A stretch of DNA of 64,000 nt from JAYPHU01 sp038127535 (GTDB lineage: Bacteria > Pseudomonadota > Alphaproteobacteria > Rhodospirillales > UBA2165), in contig JAYPHU010000012.1 of the NCBI GenBank assembly GCA_038127535.1, positions 29,552 through 93,551 of the forward strand, written 5' to 3'. Below, piece by piece: positions 53,381 through 61,904 of this stretch; within the stretch, counting starts at the first letter, position 1; each line of letters opens with the position of its first letter. The position numbers were made by a program, and so were the translations under genes. The notes under the pieces were generated by a model, which was not told the origin of the DNA, did not search any database, and worked only from the letters and a program-made list of their open reading frames with translations.

Positions 53381-53402
53381 ATAGTCATTTATCTATGACT
53401 AT
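53381..53402. promoter_or_regulatory. Operator of the Phd/VapC operon
   Basis: Perfect 8-bp inverted repeat ATAGTCAT (53381-53388) and ATGACTAT (53395-53402), six-base spacer, 11 bases upstream of the antitoxin ATG, next to an AT-rich -10-like stretch (TATAAAAT on the minus strand). This is the position and symmetry expected for binding of an antitoxin dimer. Confidence 0.7.
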
Positions 53403-53409
53403 TTTATAA

Positions 53410-53860
53410 TAAGGTTCGCCGATGATGACAACCCTCTTCGCGCCTCTTTCGGCGGGTGCCCCGCACCTAAAAAATGACCCCGATTCGGAAATCCTTTGTT
53501 TAAAAAATTTTAAACATCGCCATATACTCTAAGGCGAACAAACACTGGCTCTTCCGGCTAGCGCCAGCGGTGGCAGTAGAACGAACAATGGTGGTCAGAC
53601 AGCGTGGACTCTCACGATTTTCCGGTATACGTTGCGCAAATGTCACACACGCCGGATGTCTTGTGCAAAGCGACTCAGATCACTGGTTTTTCTACGGCTC
53701 CACGCTATAGTCAAAAGCTAGATTTGCTGTCTATGTTTAGGTTTCAGGGGATAGGTAAGCCCTACAGAGGCTGATCACCAAATCTAGATATTGAGTGTGT
53801 GACGAAACTTTTGTACTAGATGGCGTGCCCTTTACGCAACGGGGCCAACAAGAATAGGGA
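53410..53860. other. Intergenic region, no gene seen
   Basis: About 450 bases between the antitoxin operon and mlaA. No convincing coding sequence or RNA gene was seen. The notable element is the AT-rich palindrome at 53498-53515 listed separately. The remaining part is presumably the mlaA leader and promoter region. Confidence 0.5.
53498..53515. promoter_or_regulatory. AT-rich near-perfect palindrome
   Basis: GTTTAAAAAATTTTAAAC: two 8-bp halves around AA, in a GC-rich genome. It looks like a protein-binding site or an UP element for a promoter ending near TATACT (53523-53528). No regulator can be named. Confidence 0.4.
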
Positions 53861-54688
53861 ATGACTAAGGTGGTGAGACAATTATCCCGATCTTTCAGCC
53901 GATTTGCGGTGATGTTCCTCTGCCTATTCGTATTGGCGAATTGCGCCTCTGCGCCCGAGGGCGATCCGGAAGCACTGGCCGAATACCACAAAATAAATGA
54001 CCCCGCGGAGCCTACCAACCGCGCCATCTATAAATTCAACGACGTCCTCGACAAGGCGGTGATTAAGCCGGTGACCGGAGTCTACCGGGCGATTTTCCCC
54101 GATCCGATTCGCGAAGCCATCCACAACTTCCTTCAGAATTTACGCACGCCAGTCATTCTAGCCAATGACCTGCTGCAAGGGGAAATGGCGCACGCCGGCG
54201 ACACAATCGCCAGGTTCGTCATTAACACCACTTTCGGCATCTTCGGCTTTATCGATCAGGCGGAAGCCATCGGCTTTGAACCCCACGATGAAGACTTCGG
54301 CCAAACTTTGGCGGTTTGGGGCGTGGGTGAAGGCCCCTATCTCATGGTACCACTGTTCGGTCCGTCCAATCCCCGTGATCTGGTCGGAAAAGTGGTCGAC
54401 TGGTTCTTCGACCCCATCAATTGGTGGGCCGCCAATACCGACAATGATTGGGTGCCGCTGACCCGTACCATCATCAGCGGCATCGATACCCGCGACCAGT
54501 TGTGGGACGCGCTGGAAGACATTGAGAAATCCTCCATTGATCCATATGCCTCGATCCGCAGCCTGTACCGTCAACGGCGCGCCGATGAAATTCGAAACGG
54601 TGAAAGAAGTGATGCGCCCGCAGCGCCTGATCTTGGCGAAGACATGGACATGGACGATCCCGAAGAGAACGCAGAAAAAGGTCGATAA
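53861..54688 (+). CDS. mlaA: MlaA (VacJ) family outer-membrane lipoprotein
   Basis: A 275-residue lipoprotein (lipobox LANC near residue 28, after a basic N-terminus). The family core is complete: INDPAEPTNRAIYKFNDVLDKAVIKP, FLQNLRTPVILANDLLQG, FGQTLAVWGVGEGPYLMVPLFGPSN. MlaA sits in the outer membrane and removes misplaced phospholipids from the outer leaflet for return by the Mla system. The acidic C-terminus (DMDMDDPEEN) is an extension. mlaC follows 8 bases after the stop. Confidence 0.93.
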   Translation: MTKVVRQLSRSFSRFAVMFLCLFVLANCASAPEGDPEALAEYHKINDPAEPTNRAIYKFNDVLDKAVIKPVTGVYRAIFPDPIREAIHNFLQNLRTPVILANDLLQGEMAHAGDTIARFVINTTFGIFGFIDQAEAIGFEPHDEDFGQTLAVWGVGEGPYLMVPLFGPSNPRDLVGKVVDWFFDPINWWAANTDNDWVPLTRTIISGIDTRDQLWDALEDIEKSSIDPYASIRSLYRQRRADEIRNGERSDAPAAPDLGEDMDMDDPEENAEKGR

Positions 54689-54696
54689 GAAGTTAA

Positions 54697-55323
54697 ATGA
54701 TCCCGTCTAGACGCGGCCTTCTCGCCGCATTTCTTGGACTGGCCGTCGCCGTTCTGGCCCCCGCCCAGATTAGTGCCGCCAGCGAGTATAAAGAGGGCGC
54801 CAACAATTTTGTCAGGGCGTTGGCCGCTGAGGCTGTGTCCTCCCTAACCGGTAACAGCATCGGCGAAAACCAGCGGGAAGAGAACCTTCGGGAGATTCTC
54901 CGCAACTATTTTGACGTGAAATCGATCGCCCGGCTGGCGCTTGGCCGTTACTGGAAACGAGCGTCCAAGTCCCAACGCGCACAGTACATGACCCTGTTCG
55001 AGGACCTTATCGTTGTCACCTATTCGAACCGGTTCAAAGATTACTCCAACGAAAAGCTTCTGATCGAAAACACCATCGCCAATGAAAAATATGTCCTGGT
55101 GAAGTCTCTCGTCGACCGCGGCGCGCAACAGCCGATCCGGGTCGATTGGCGGGTCACTTTTACGGATGGCCGCTACAAGATCATCGATGTCGTGGTCGAG
55201 GGTGTGAGCATGGTGCAGACACAGCGCTCCGAATTCAGCTCGGTGATTCGCCGCAGCGGCGGAAAGGTCGAGGGCCTGCTGACGGCGCTTCGCGACAAGA
55301 CCATCAACGTCTCCCAGAACTAG
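54697..55323 (+). CDS. mlaC: MlaC family phospholipid-binding protein
   Basis: A 208-residue secreted protein (Tat-like start SRRGLLAAFLGLAVAVLA, cleavage near SAA). MlaC blocks are FDVKSIARLALGRYWKRAS, RAQYMTLFEDLIVVTYSNRF and VDWRVTFTDGRYKIIDVVVEGVS. It shuttles phospholipids across the periplasm between MlaA and the MlaFEDB transporter, which is not in this window. Confidence 0.93.
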   Translation: MIPSRRGLLAAFLGLAVAVLAPAQISAASEYKEGANNFVRALAAEAVSSLTGNSIGENQREENLREILRNYFDVKSIARLALGRYWKRASKSQRAQYMTLFEDLIVVTYSNRFKDYSNEKLLIENTIANEKYVLVKSLVDRGAQQPIRVDWRVTFTDGRYKIIDVVVEGVSMVQTQRSEFSSVIRRSGGKVEGLLTALRDKTINVSQN

Positions 55324-55341
55324 TTTTAACTTAAAAGCTAA

Positions 55342-57024
55342 TTACCGCGTCAAAGGCTTGTACTTGATGCGGTGAGGCTGATCCGCGTCCGCGCCGCCCA
55401 GCCGGCGCTTCCGATCTTCCTCATAGTCCCCATAATTGCCCTCGAACCAGACCACCTGGCTGTCCCCTTCAAAGGCCAGAATATGGGTGGCGATCCGGTC
55501 TAGGAACCAGCGGTCGTGGCTGACGATCACGGCGCAGCCGGGAAAGTCCAACAGGGCGATTTCCAACGCCCGCAAGGTGTCCACGTCCAAATCATTGGTC
55601 GGTTCGTCCAACAGGATGACATTGGCGCCGGATTTCATCACCTTGGCCAGATGCACCCGGTTGCGCTCACCACCTGAAAGCTGGCCGACTTTCTTTTGCT
55701 GATCGGCGCCCCGGAAATTGAACTGGGAGACATAAGCCCGGCTTTGCATGTTGCGGTAGCCGAGATCGACCTCGTCGAGGCCCTCGGAAATTTCCTCCCA
55801 CACGGACTTGTCGTCCGCCAGATCAGCGCGGGACTGATCCACATAGCCCAGCGTGACCGTATCGCCTAGCCGGATCGACCCGCCGTCAGGAGATTCCTGG
55901 CCGTCAATCATTTTGAACAGGGTCGTCTTACCGGCACCGTTGGGACCGATAACGCCAACGATACCGCCGGGCGGCAGTTTGAAGCTGAGATTATCGATCA
56001 GCAGTTTGTCGCCGAAGGACTTAAAAAGCCCCTCTGCCTCAATCACCAGATCACCAAGCCTCGGGCCGATCGGCACCAAAATCTGTGCCGTATCGGGCGT
56101 CTTCTCCTTGGCCTGGGCCAACAATTCCTCAAACGCCGAGATCCGAGCCTTGCTCTTGGCTTGGCGCGCCCGGGGCGACTGTCGGATCCATTCGAGCTCG
56201 TCTGAGAGCGTCCGCTGGCGGGCAGCTTCCTGCTTTTCTTCCTGCGCCAGGCGTTTCTGCTTCTGTTCGAGCCAGGACGAATAATTCCCCTCGTAGGGGA
56301 TGCCCCGGCCGCGATCCAGTTCCAGAATCCAGCCGGCAACATTGTCGAGGAAATACCGGTCGTGGGTAATCGCCACGACGGTGCCTTCATAATCGTGCAG
56401 GAACCGTTCCAGCCAGGCCACCGACTCGGCATCCAGGTGGTTGGTAGGTTCGTCCAGCAGCAGCAGATCGGGCTTCTGCAGCAGCAAGCGGCAGAGCGCC
56501 ACCCGGCGGCGTTCACCACCCGAGAGTTTGGTGACATCAGCGTCGCCGGGCGGACACCGGAGCGCATCCATGGCGATCCCGATGGTGCGTTCCAACTCCC
56601 AGCCGTTGACCGCGTCTATCTTTTCCTGCAACTCGCCCTGTTCTTCCAACAGCGCATTCATCTCGTCGTCTTCCATGGGTTCGGCAAACTTGGCGCTGAC
56701 CTCGTTGAACCGGTCGAGCAAATCCTTGATCTCGCCGACGCCCTCCATGACGTTGCCTTCGACGTCCTTCGACGGATCAAGCTCCGGCTCCTGGGGCAGA
56801 TAACCTACGCTAGCGCCCTCCGCGGACCAGGCCTCGCCGTTATACTCGGTCTCGATCCCGGCCATGATTTTCAACAGGGTCGACTTACCCGCACCGTTGA
56901 CGCCCAGTACGCCGATCTTGGCGCCGGGGAGAAAGGACAGAGAGATATTCTTCAGCAGCTCACGCCCGCCCTGGAACGTTTTGTTGAGCTGCTTTATCAC
57001 GTAAATGTATTGATAGGATGCCAT
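55342..57024 (-). CDS. ettA: Energy-dependent translational throttle protein EttA (ABC-F ATPase)
   Basis: A 560-residue ABC-F protein with two ATPase domains: Walker A GVNGAGKST (N-terminal) and GPNGAGKTT (C-terminal), signatures LSGGERRRVAL and LSGGERNRVHL, and Walker B LLLDEPTNHLD and ILLDEPTNDLD. The arm and linker between them (EKQEAARQRTLSDELEW, ARQAKSKARISAFEEL) match EttA rather than Uup or YheS. It binds the ribosomal E-site and restrains translation when ADP is high. Confidence 0.93.
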   Translation of the reverse strand: MASYQYIYVIKQLNKTFQGGRELLKNISLSFLPGAKIGVLGVNGAGKSTLLKIMAGIETEYNGEAWSAEGASVGYLPQEPELDPSKDVEGNVMEGVGEIKDLLDRFNEVSAKFAEPMEDDEMNALLEEQGELQEKIDAVNGWELERTIGIAMDALRCPPGDADVTKLSGGERRRVALCRLLLQKPDLLLLDEPTNHLDAESVAWLERFLHDYEGTVVAITHDRYFLDNVAGWILELDRGRGIPYEGNYSSWLEQKQKRLAQEEKQEAARQRTLSDELEWIRQSPRARQAKSKARISAFEELLAQAKEKTPDTAQILVPIGPRLGDLVIEAEGLFKSFGDKLLIDNLSFKLPPGGIVGVIGPNGAGKTTLFKMIDGQESPDGGSIRLGDTVTLGYVDQSRADLADDKSVWEEISEGLDEVDLGYRNMQSRAYVSQFNFRGADQQKKVGQLSGGERNRVHLAKVMKSGANVILLDEPTNDLDVDTLRALEIALLDFPGCAVIVSHDRWFLDRIATHILAFEGDSQVVWFEGNYGDYEEDRKRRLGGADADQPHRIKYKPLTR

Positions 57025-57102
57025 CGGGAAACCGTTTGCCGTCTCTGAAAATGTTTCGCGCGTTCTTAGCCCAGGGGGCGGTCCGATGCAATGCGCCTCG
57101 GC

Positions 57103-58233
57103 CTATTTGGCGGAGGGCGGGCCGAACGCCGGGTTGGTCAGGAACGTCTCGTCGGTCAGGCTGTTCAGAGAGACAGTCAGCGCCCGCTTCTCGACAGGCG
57201 TGAGTTTAAGCTCTCTTACATAGAGGCTCTTGTGCGGGTTTCGGCGGCCATCCCCGGCAAGAGGTCCGGTCGCAATGTTCCGTCCACCGGCGGCATAAAT
57301 CTCAATCACCTGGTACAGGGTCGCAGCGGAACCGCCATGGAAATAGGGCGCGGTCACCGCTACATTGCTCAAGGACGGGGTGCGGAACCGGCCCATGTCG
57401 CCCGCTTTACCTTTCACATCATGCAATCCGGTATCTTCGGCGGGATACGCCCCGGCGGCATCCAGGTGGAAGAGCCCGATATTGTGAAACGCGACGTCCT
57501 CGAAGGGGAGGTCCGCCCGTTTGCCGCTATCGCTGAACAACGGCCACTGATGGCATTGGAAACAATTCAGCCGCTCGCTGAAGAACAGTGCCTCCCCCTG
57601 TTTGGCCTCGGCGGTGATGGCATCGGGCTGATTGCCCTCCCGATAGCGATCATAGGCCGAATTAAACGACACCAGGGTGCGCTCGAACGCGGCGATGGCG
57701 GCTCTCATATTCTCCAATGAGACCGGCGAACTCCCGGCCGGAAACGCCGCCCGGAACTGTGCCGGATATGCCTCGTCGGCCTGGAACATCTTTAGGATCG
57801 CGGCTTCCTTGCCGGCCAGGCCAAGCTCGACCGGATGACGGTTGAACAGCGGCGTCCGCATCTGTGTCTCCAGCCGGTCGAGGCCGGGATCGGCCCAGGT
57901 GAGCCTCGGCATGTACGCCACATTGGCCAGGGACGGCGTGTTCCGCCGGAGCGCCTCGCCAGTCGCCCCGGCCGCTCGCGCGCGCCCATCGGTGAAGGCC
58001 TTGGCTTGCTGGTGGCAGGACGCGCAGGCGTAGTCCCCGGTGGACGACAGCCGCTTTTCGTAAAACAGCCGCCGGCCCAGAGCGACTTTTGCCACGTCCA
58101 TCGGATTGTCCGCGGGGACGACAGGTTTCGGCGCCCAGGCGGGCAGCGTCCATTTGTAGTCCGCAGCCGCAGGAGCCGGCACACTGAACGCGCCCAGCAG
58201 CAACGGTACTATCGCGACGAAAAACCTGATCAT
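57103..58233 (-). CDS. Di-haem cytochrome c peroxidase/MauG family protein
   Basis: A 376-residue protein from ATG 58233 with a signal peptide (MIRFFVAIVPLLLGAF, cleavage near PAAA/DYK). Two c-type haem motifs, CASCH and CFQCH, are present, with FRTPSLSNVAVTAPYFHGG typical of the C-terminal haem domain. The family reduces hydrogen peroxide or performs MauG-type oxidations in the periplasm. An upstream open stretch through 58374 overlaps phoB and is not used. Confidence 0.9.
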   Translation of the reverse strand: MIRFFVAIVPLLLGAFSVPAPAAADYKWTLPAWAPKPVVPADNPMDVAKVALGRRLFYEKRLSSTGDYACASCHQQAKAFTDGRARAAGATGEALRRNTPSLANVAYMPRLTWADPGLDRLETQMRTPLFNRHPVELGLAGKEAAILKMFQADEAYPAQFRAAFPAGSSPVSLENMRAAIAAFERTLVSFNSAYDRYREGNQPDAITAEAKQGEALFFSERLNCFQCHQWPLFSDSGKRADLPFEDVAFHNIGLFHLDAAGAYPAEDTGLHDVKGKAGDMGRFRTPSLSNVAVTAPYFHGGSAATLYQVIEIYAAGGRNIATGPLAGDGRRNPHKSLYVRELKLTPVEKRALTVSLNSLTDETFLTNPAFGPPSAK

Positions 58234-58306
58234 ACACAGCGCTCCGCACAGCCCTGTCTCGGGCTGCCGGATCAGACTAACCGGCTCGTAGGAAAAAGGA
58301 AAAGCC

Positions 58307-58999
58307 TCAGGCAGCGTCCTGATCAATGGCGTAGCCGCCGCGCCGGACCGTGCGGATGACATCCGGCTCGTCATTTTCGTTCAGCGCCTTGCGCAGCCGG
58401 CGGATGTGGACATCCACCGTGCGTTCCTCGACATAAATATCCCGGCCCCAGACCCGGTCGAGAAGCTGTTCGCGGGAGAACACCCGTGTTGGCCGTTCCA
58501 TCAGCACCTGCAGCAGCCGGTACTCGGTGGGGCCCAAATGAATACTGCGGCCGTTGCGAGTCACCTTGTGTGCCGACAGGTCCATTTCAATGCCGGCATA
58601 GGAAAGGCTGGAGAGGTCAAAATTAGGCGTGGCGCGCCTGAGGATCGCCCGCGACCGGGCAATCAATTCATTGGGCGAGAACGGCTTCACCAGATAGTCA
58701 TCCGCGCCTGTATCAAGACCCAAAATACGGTCGCTTTCCTCCCCCCGGGCGGTGAGCATGAGGATCGGCGTCTGGGCGCCCTGCTCTCGCTGGCGCAGGC
58801 GGCGGCAGACTTCGATACCGGACAGTTGCGGCAGCATCCAATCCAGAATAATCAGGTCGGGCTCAATCTCTTCCGCCTGAAGCAACGCCTCTTCCCCATC
58901 CACGGCGATGGAGGTCCGGAAGCCGGCGCTTTCGAAATTGTACCGCAACACCTCGATCAGCGGCGGTTCGTCTTCGACAATGAGAACCAGTGGCTCCAC
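58307..58999 (-). CDS. phoB: Phosphate regulon response regulator PhoB
   Basis: A 230-residue OmpR-type regulator. Receiver domain with acidic pair (VEDEPPL), phosphoacceptor Asp (LIILDWMLPQLSG) and Lys (VKPFSPNEL); winged-helix domain with LGPTEYRLLQVLMERP and YVEERTVDVHIRRLRKAL. Directly downstream of phoU in a pst-phoU-phoB operon, as in many alphaproteobacteria. PhoR is not in the window. Confidence 0.93.
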   Translation of the reverse strand: MEPLVLIVEDEPPLIEVLRYNFESAGFRTSIAVDGEEALLQAEEIEPDLIILDWMLPQLSGIEVCRRLRQREQGAQTPILMLTARGEESDRILGLDTGADDYLVKPFSPNELIARSRAILRRATPNFDLSSLSYAGIEMDLSAHKVTRNGRSIHLGPTEYRLLQVLMERPTRVFSREQLLDRVWGRDIYVEERTVDVHIRRLRKALNENDEPDVIRTVRRGGYAIDQDAA

Positions 59000-59008
59000 G
59001 TCCGGCCC

Positions 59009-59740
59009 CTAGTCCGAGGCCGCCGGTTTGGCCGGCTCGATCGTCATGAAACTGCTACTGTCCCCCTTAGGTCGCTCTTCCTCCGGCGCCACGCCACTAA
59101 CCCGGAAGATGGTTTGCTCGGCAACCGACGTAATATGGTCGCCGATGCGTTCCACATTCTTGGCGATGAACAGCAGATGGGTGCAGGTGGTGATGTTGCG
59201 CGGGTCTTCCATCATGTAGGTCAGAAGCTCCCGGAACAGGCTGGAGTGAAGCTGGTCCACTTCTTCGTCCCTCAACCGGACATCATGGGCCAGCTCCGCG
59301 TCCCGGGCCACATAAGCATCCAGGACGTTCTTGATCATCCCCTGGACGATCCGGGCCATGCGGGCGATGGTGCTGTCACCGCTGCCGATCCGCTCGCCTT
59401 GGGAGATGGTGATGGCCCGCTTGGCCACGTTTTTGGCGTAGTCGCCGACCCGTTCCAGATTACCGGACACTTTCAAGGCGGCAATGACCATGCGCAGATC
59501 CTCCGCCACGGGCTGACGCAAGGCCAGCAGCCTCACGGCAAAGGCATCAATATCCTGTTCCAGCGCGTCGATCTTCTTGTCGCCGGCCACCACCTTCTCG
59601 GCCAGCTCCGGGTCCCGGCGCACCAGGGCGTCGACGGCCTCCGACAGTTGGGTCTCACACAATCCGCCCATTTCAGCGATCATGTGATCAAGCTGTTCCA
59701 GGTCTTCATCGAAGGATTTGACGATATGTTCCGAGTCCAT
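59009..59740 (-). CDS. phoU: Phosphate signalling protein PhoU
   Basis: A 243-residue all-helical protein with the two PhoU repeats (LDHMIAEMGGLCETQLSEAVDAL and MARIVQGMIKNVLDAYVARD), each with an E/D-x-x-x-D type metal-binding patch. It links the Pst transporter to the PhoR kinase. Lies 9 bases upstream of phoB and 42 bases downstream of pstB. Confidence 0.93.
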   Translation of the reverse strand: MDSEHIVKSFDEDLEQLDHMIAEMGGLCETQLSEAVDALVRRDPELAEKVVAGDKKIDALEQDIDAFAVRLLALRQPVAEDLRMVIAALKVSGNLERVGDYAKNVAKRAITISQGERIGSGDSTIARMARIVQGMIKNVLDAYVARDAELAHDVRLRDEEVDQLHSSLFRELLTYMMEDPRNITTCTHLLFIAKNVERIGDHITSVAEQTIFRVSGVAPEEERPKGDSSSFMTIEPAKPAASD

Positions 59741-59782
59741 GTTCGGGGTCTCCTAAGTTAAAACGCCAGTCTAGTGTATGCG

Positions 59783-60601
59783 TTAACCAATACGCCCGGT
59801 GATATACGCTTCGGTTCGTTCGTCCTTCGGGGTCGTGAATATCTGATCCGTTTCCCCTTCTTCGACCAGGATACCCAGATGGAAGAACGCGGTCTTTTGC
59901 GACACCCGAGCCGCCTGCTGCATGGAGTGCGTGACGATGATGATGGTGAAGTTCTGCTTTAACGCGTCAATCAATTCCTCGATCTTCGCGGTGGCGATGG
60001 GATCGAGGGCAGAGCACGGCTCGTCCATCAGCACCACCTCGGGATTGACGGCGATGGCCCGCGCGATGCAGAGACGTTGCTGCTGACCGCCGGAAAGGCC
60101 GGTTCCCGGATCGTCCAGCCGGTCCTTCACTTCCTCCCACAGGCCGGCTGACTCCAGGCTCCATTGCACCACCTCGTCCATTTCCGCTTTGGTGGACGCC
60201 ATGCCATGGATCTTCGGCCCGTAGGCGATGTTCTCGTAAATGGATTTCGGGAACGGGTTGGGTTTCTGAAACACCATGCCGACGCGGGCGCGCAGTTCCA
60301 CCGGGTCCACCTCCCGGTCGTAAACATCCTGGCCGTCCAGGGTGATGGTTCCTTCGACCCGGCAGCCGTCAATCGTGTCGTTCATCCGGTTGAGACAACG
60401 CAGAAACGTTGACTTGCCGCAGCCCGACGGCCCGATCAAGGAGATCACCTGATTACCGCCGAAATCCAGATTGACGCCGTCCAAAGCCATTTTGTCGCCA
60501 TAGTAGACGCTGACATCGCGCGTCGTGATCTTGGGTCCGTCGGCCATGGTGGACAATTCTTCCCGGGAGAGTGTGTTTTGGACGTCGAGGGTATCTTTCA
60601 T
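59783..60601 (-). CDS. pstB: Phosphate ABC transporter ATP-binding protein PstB
   Basis: A 272-residue ATPase from ATG 60601, one base after the pstA stop. Walker A IGPSGCGKST, Q-loop GMVFQKPNPFPKSIYENIA (the PNPFP is typical of PstB), signature LSGGQQQRLCIA and Walker B VVLMDEPCSALDP. It drives phosphate import with PstA and PstC. Confidence 0.95.
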   Translation of the reverse strand: MKDTLDVQNTLSREELSTMADGPKITTRDVSVYYGDKMALDGVNLDFGGNQVISLIGPSGCGKSTFLRCLNRMNDTIDGCRVEGTITLDGQDVYDREVDPVELRARVGMVFQKPNPFPKSIYENIAYGPKIHGMASTKAEMDEVVQWSLESAGLWEEVKDRLDDPGTGLSGGQQQRLCIARAIAVNPEVVLMDEPCSALDPIATAKIEELIDALKQNFTIIIVTHSMQQAARVSQKTAFFHLGILVEEGETDQIFTTPKDERTEAYITGRIG

Positions 60602-60602
60602 A

Positions 60603-61904
60603 TTACCAGCGCCTTTCAAAGCGTGTTCTTAGAATGATCGCGATCAGGTTCATCAGAATCAGGAACACCAACAGCACGACAATGGCGGCGGACGTTTTTT
60701 CGACAAAGGCCCGCTCCGGCGCATCCGCCCACAGATAAATCTGCACCGGCAGCACAGTTGCGGCGTCGGTGAAGGTCTTCGGCACGTCAACAATGAAGGC
60801 CACCATGCCGATCATCAGCAGCGGCGCCGATTCACCCAGGGCCCGCGCCATGCCAATGATGGTGCCGGTCAGCATGCCGGGCATGGCCAGGGGCAGCACG
60901 TGATGAGCGACCGTCTGCATGTGACTGGCGCCGACGCCCAGCGCCGCTTCCCGGATGGAGGGCGGCACCGCTTTCAGCGCTGAGCGGCCGGCGATAATAA
61001 TCGTCGGCAGCGTCATCAGGGCGAGGACCGTGCCGCCGGCGATGGGGGCCGAGCGGGGCATGCCGATAAAGTTCAACAAGACCGCCAGACCCAACAGACC
61101 GAAGACGATGGACGGCACCGCCGCCAAGTTGTTGATGTTCACCTCGATCAGATCGGTCCACTTGTTCTGCGGCGCAAATTCTTCCAGATAGATGGCTGCG
61201 GCGACGCCGACCGGGAACGACATCAATAGTGTCACCAAAAGGGTCAAGGCGGTGCCCACCAGCGCCCCCAGGATGCCCGCCTGTTCGGGTTCCCGGCTGT
61301 CGGCATGGCTGAAGAAGGTGGTGTTGAACTGTTCCTCGATTTTTCCTGCCGAGGCAAGCTTGTCGTACCAAGCCAACTGTTTGTCGTTTACCCGGCGCTC
61401 CGACTGGGGCACGTCCCGGTTAATGAAGCCCTTTTGCAGCATATCGATATCCGCCGAGGCCTTCACCCAGATGGTTTGAGTGGAGCCGATCAGCGAGGGA
61501 TCGGACATCGCCAGCGCGCGCAATTCAAACGGCACGCCGTTTGAAAACACTTTGAAAAGCTCCCGCCGGTCCCGGCGGCTTCTCACCTCCGGGAAGGCCT
61601 TGCGGATCGCTTTCCGGCTGATCCCTCTGTTATTCGCCTTGCCGATAACAGCCGGATCATTGGTGCCCTTGGGATCAATCTCGTCCTTATCGAACTCTAC
61701 TTCCAAGGCAATATGGGTTTGGGTGAAGGCGGAATAGCCTTGAGCAGCGATGGTCCCTAAAAGGAAAATCAGCATGGCGACGGCCAGGGCGATGGCGGTC
61801 AATCCATACCACCGGAACCGCGCTTCCTCGGCATAGCGCTTTTTAATGCGCGCGTCCGAAAGGTCGGCCCCACGGGCGATGGCGGCTGGAATGGCGTTAT
61901 TCAT
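60603..61904 (-). CDS. pstA: Phosphate ABC transporter permease PstA (long form)
   Basis: A 433-residue permease from ATG 61904, which overlaps the pstC stop by 8 bases. It is longer than E. coli PstA (about 296) because of an N-terminal region, after the first helix, with a large periplasmic segment (about residues 60-180); this is the DUF3333 type common in alphaproteobacteria. The core has GVAAAIYLEEFAP and the EAA loop around ALGVGASHMQTVAHHVLP. Confidence 0.92.
   Translation of the reverse strand: MNNAIPAAIARGADLSDARIKKRYAEEARFRWYGLTAIALAVAMLIFLLGTIAAQGYSAFTQTHIALEVEFDKDEIDPKGTNDPAVIGKANNRGISRKAIRKAFPEVRSRRDRRELFKVFSNGVPFELRALAMSDPSLIGSTQTIWVKASADIDMLQKGFINRDVPQSERRVNDKQLAWYDKLASAGKIEEQFNTTFFSHADSREPEQAGILGALVGTALTLLVTLLMSFPVGVAAAIYLEEFAPQNKWTDLIEVNINNLAAVPSIVFGLLGLAVLLNFIGMPRSAPIAGGTVLALMTLPTIIIAGRSALKAVPPSIREAALGVGASHMQTVAHHVLPLAMPGMLTGTIIGMARALGESAPLLMIGMVAFIVDVPKTFTDAATVLPVQIYLWADAPERAFVEKTSAAIVVLLVFLILMNLIAIILRTRFERRW

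Noticed and set aside
58406..59761. 451-codon plus-strand frame opposite phoB and phoU
   Set aside because: The minus strand encodes two textbook proteins; the plus frame is His/Gln/Arg-rich shadow.
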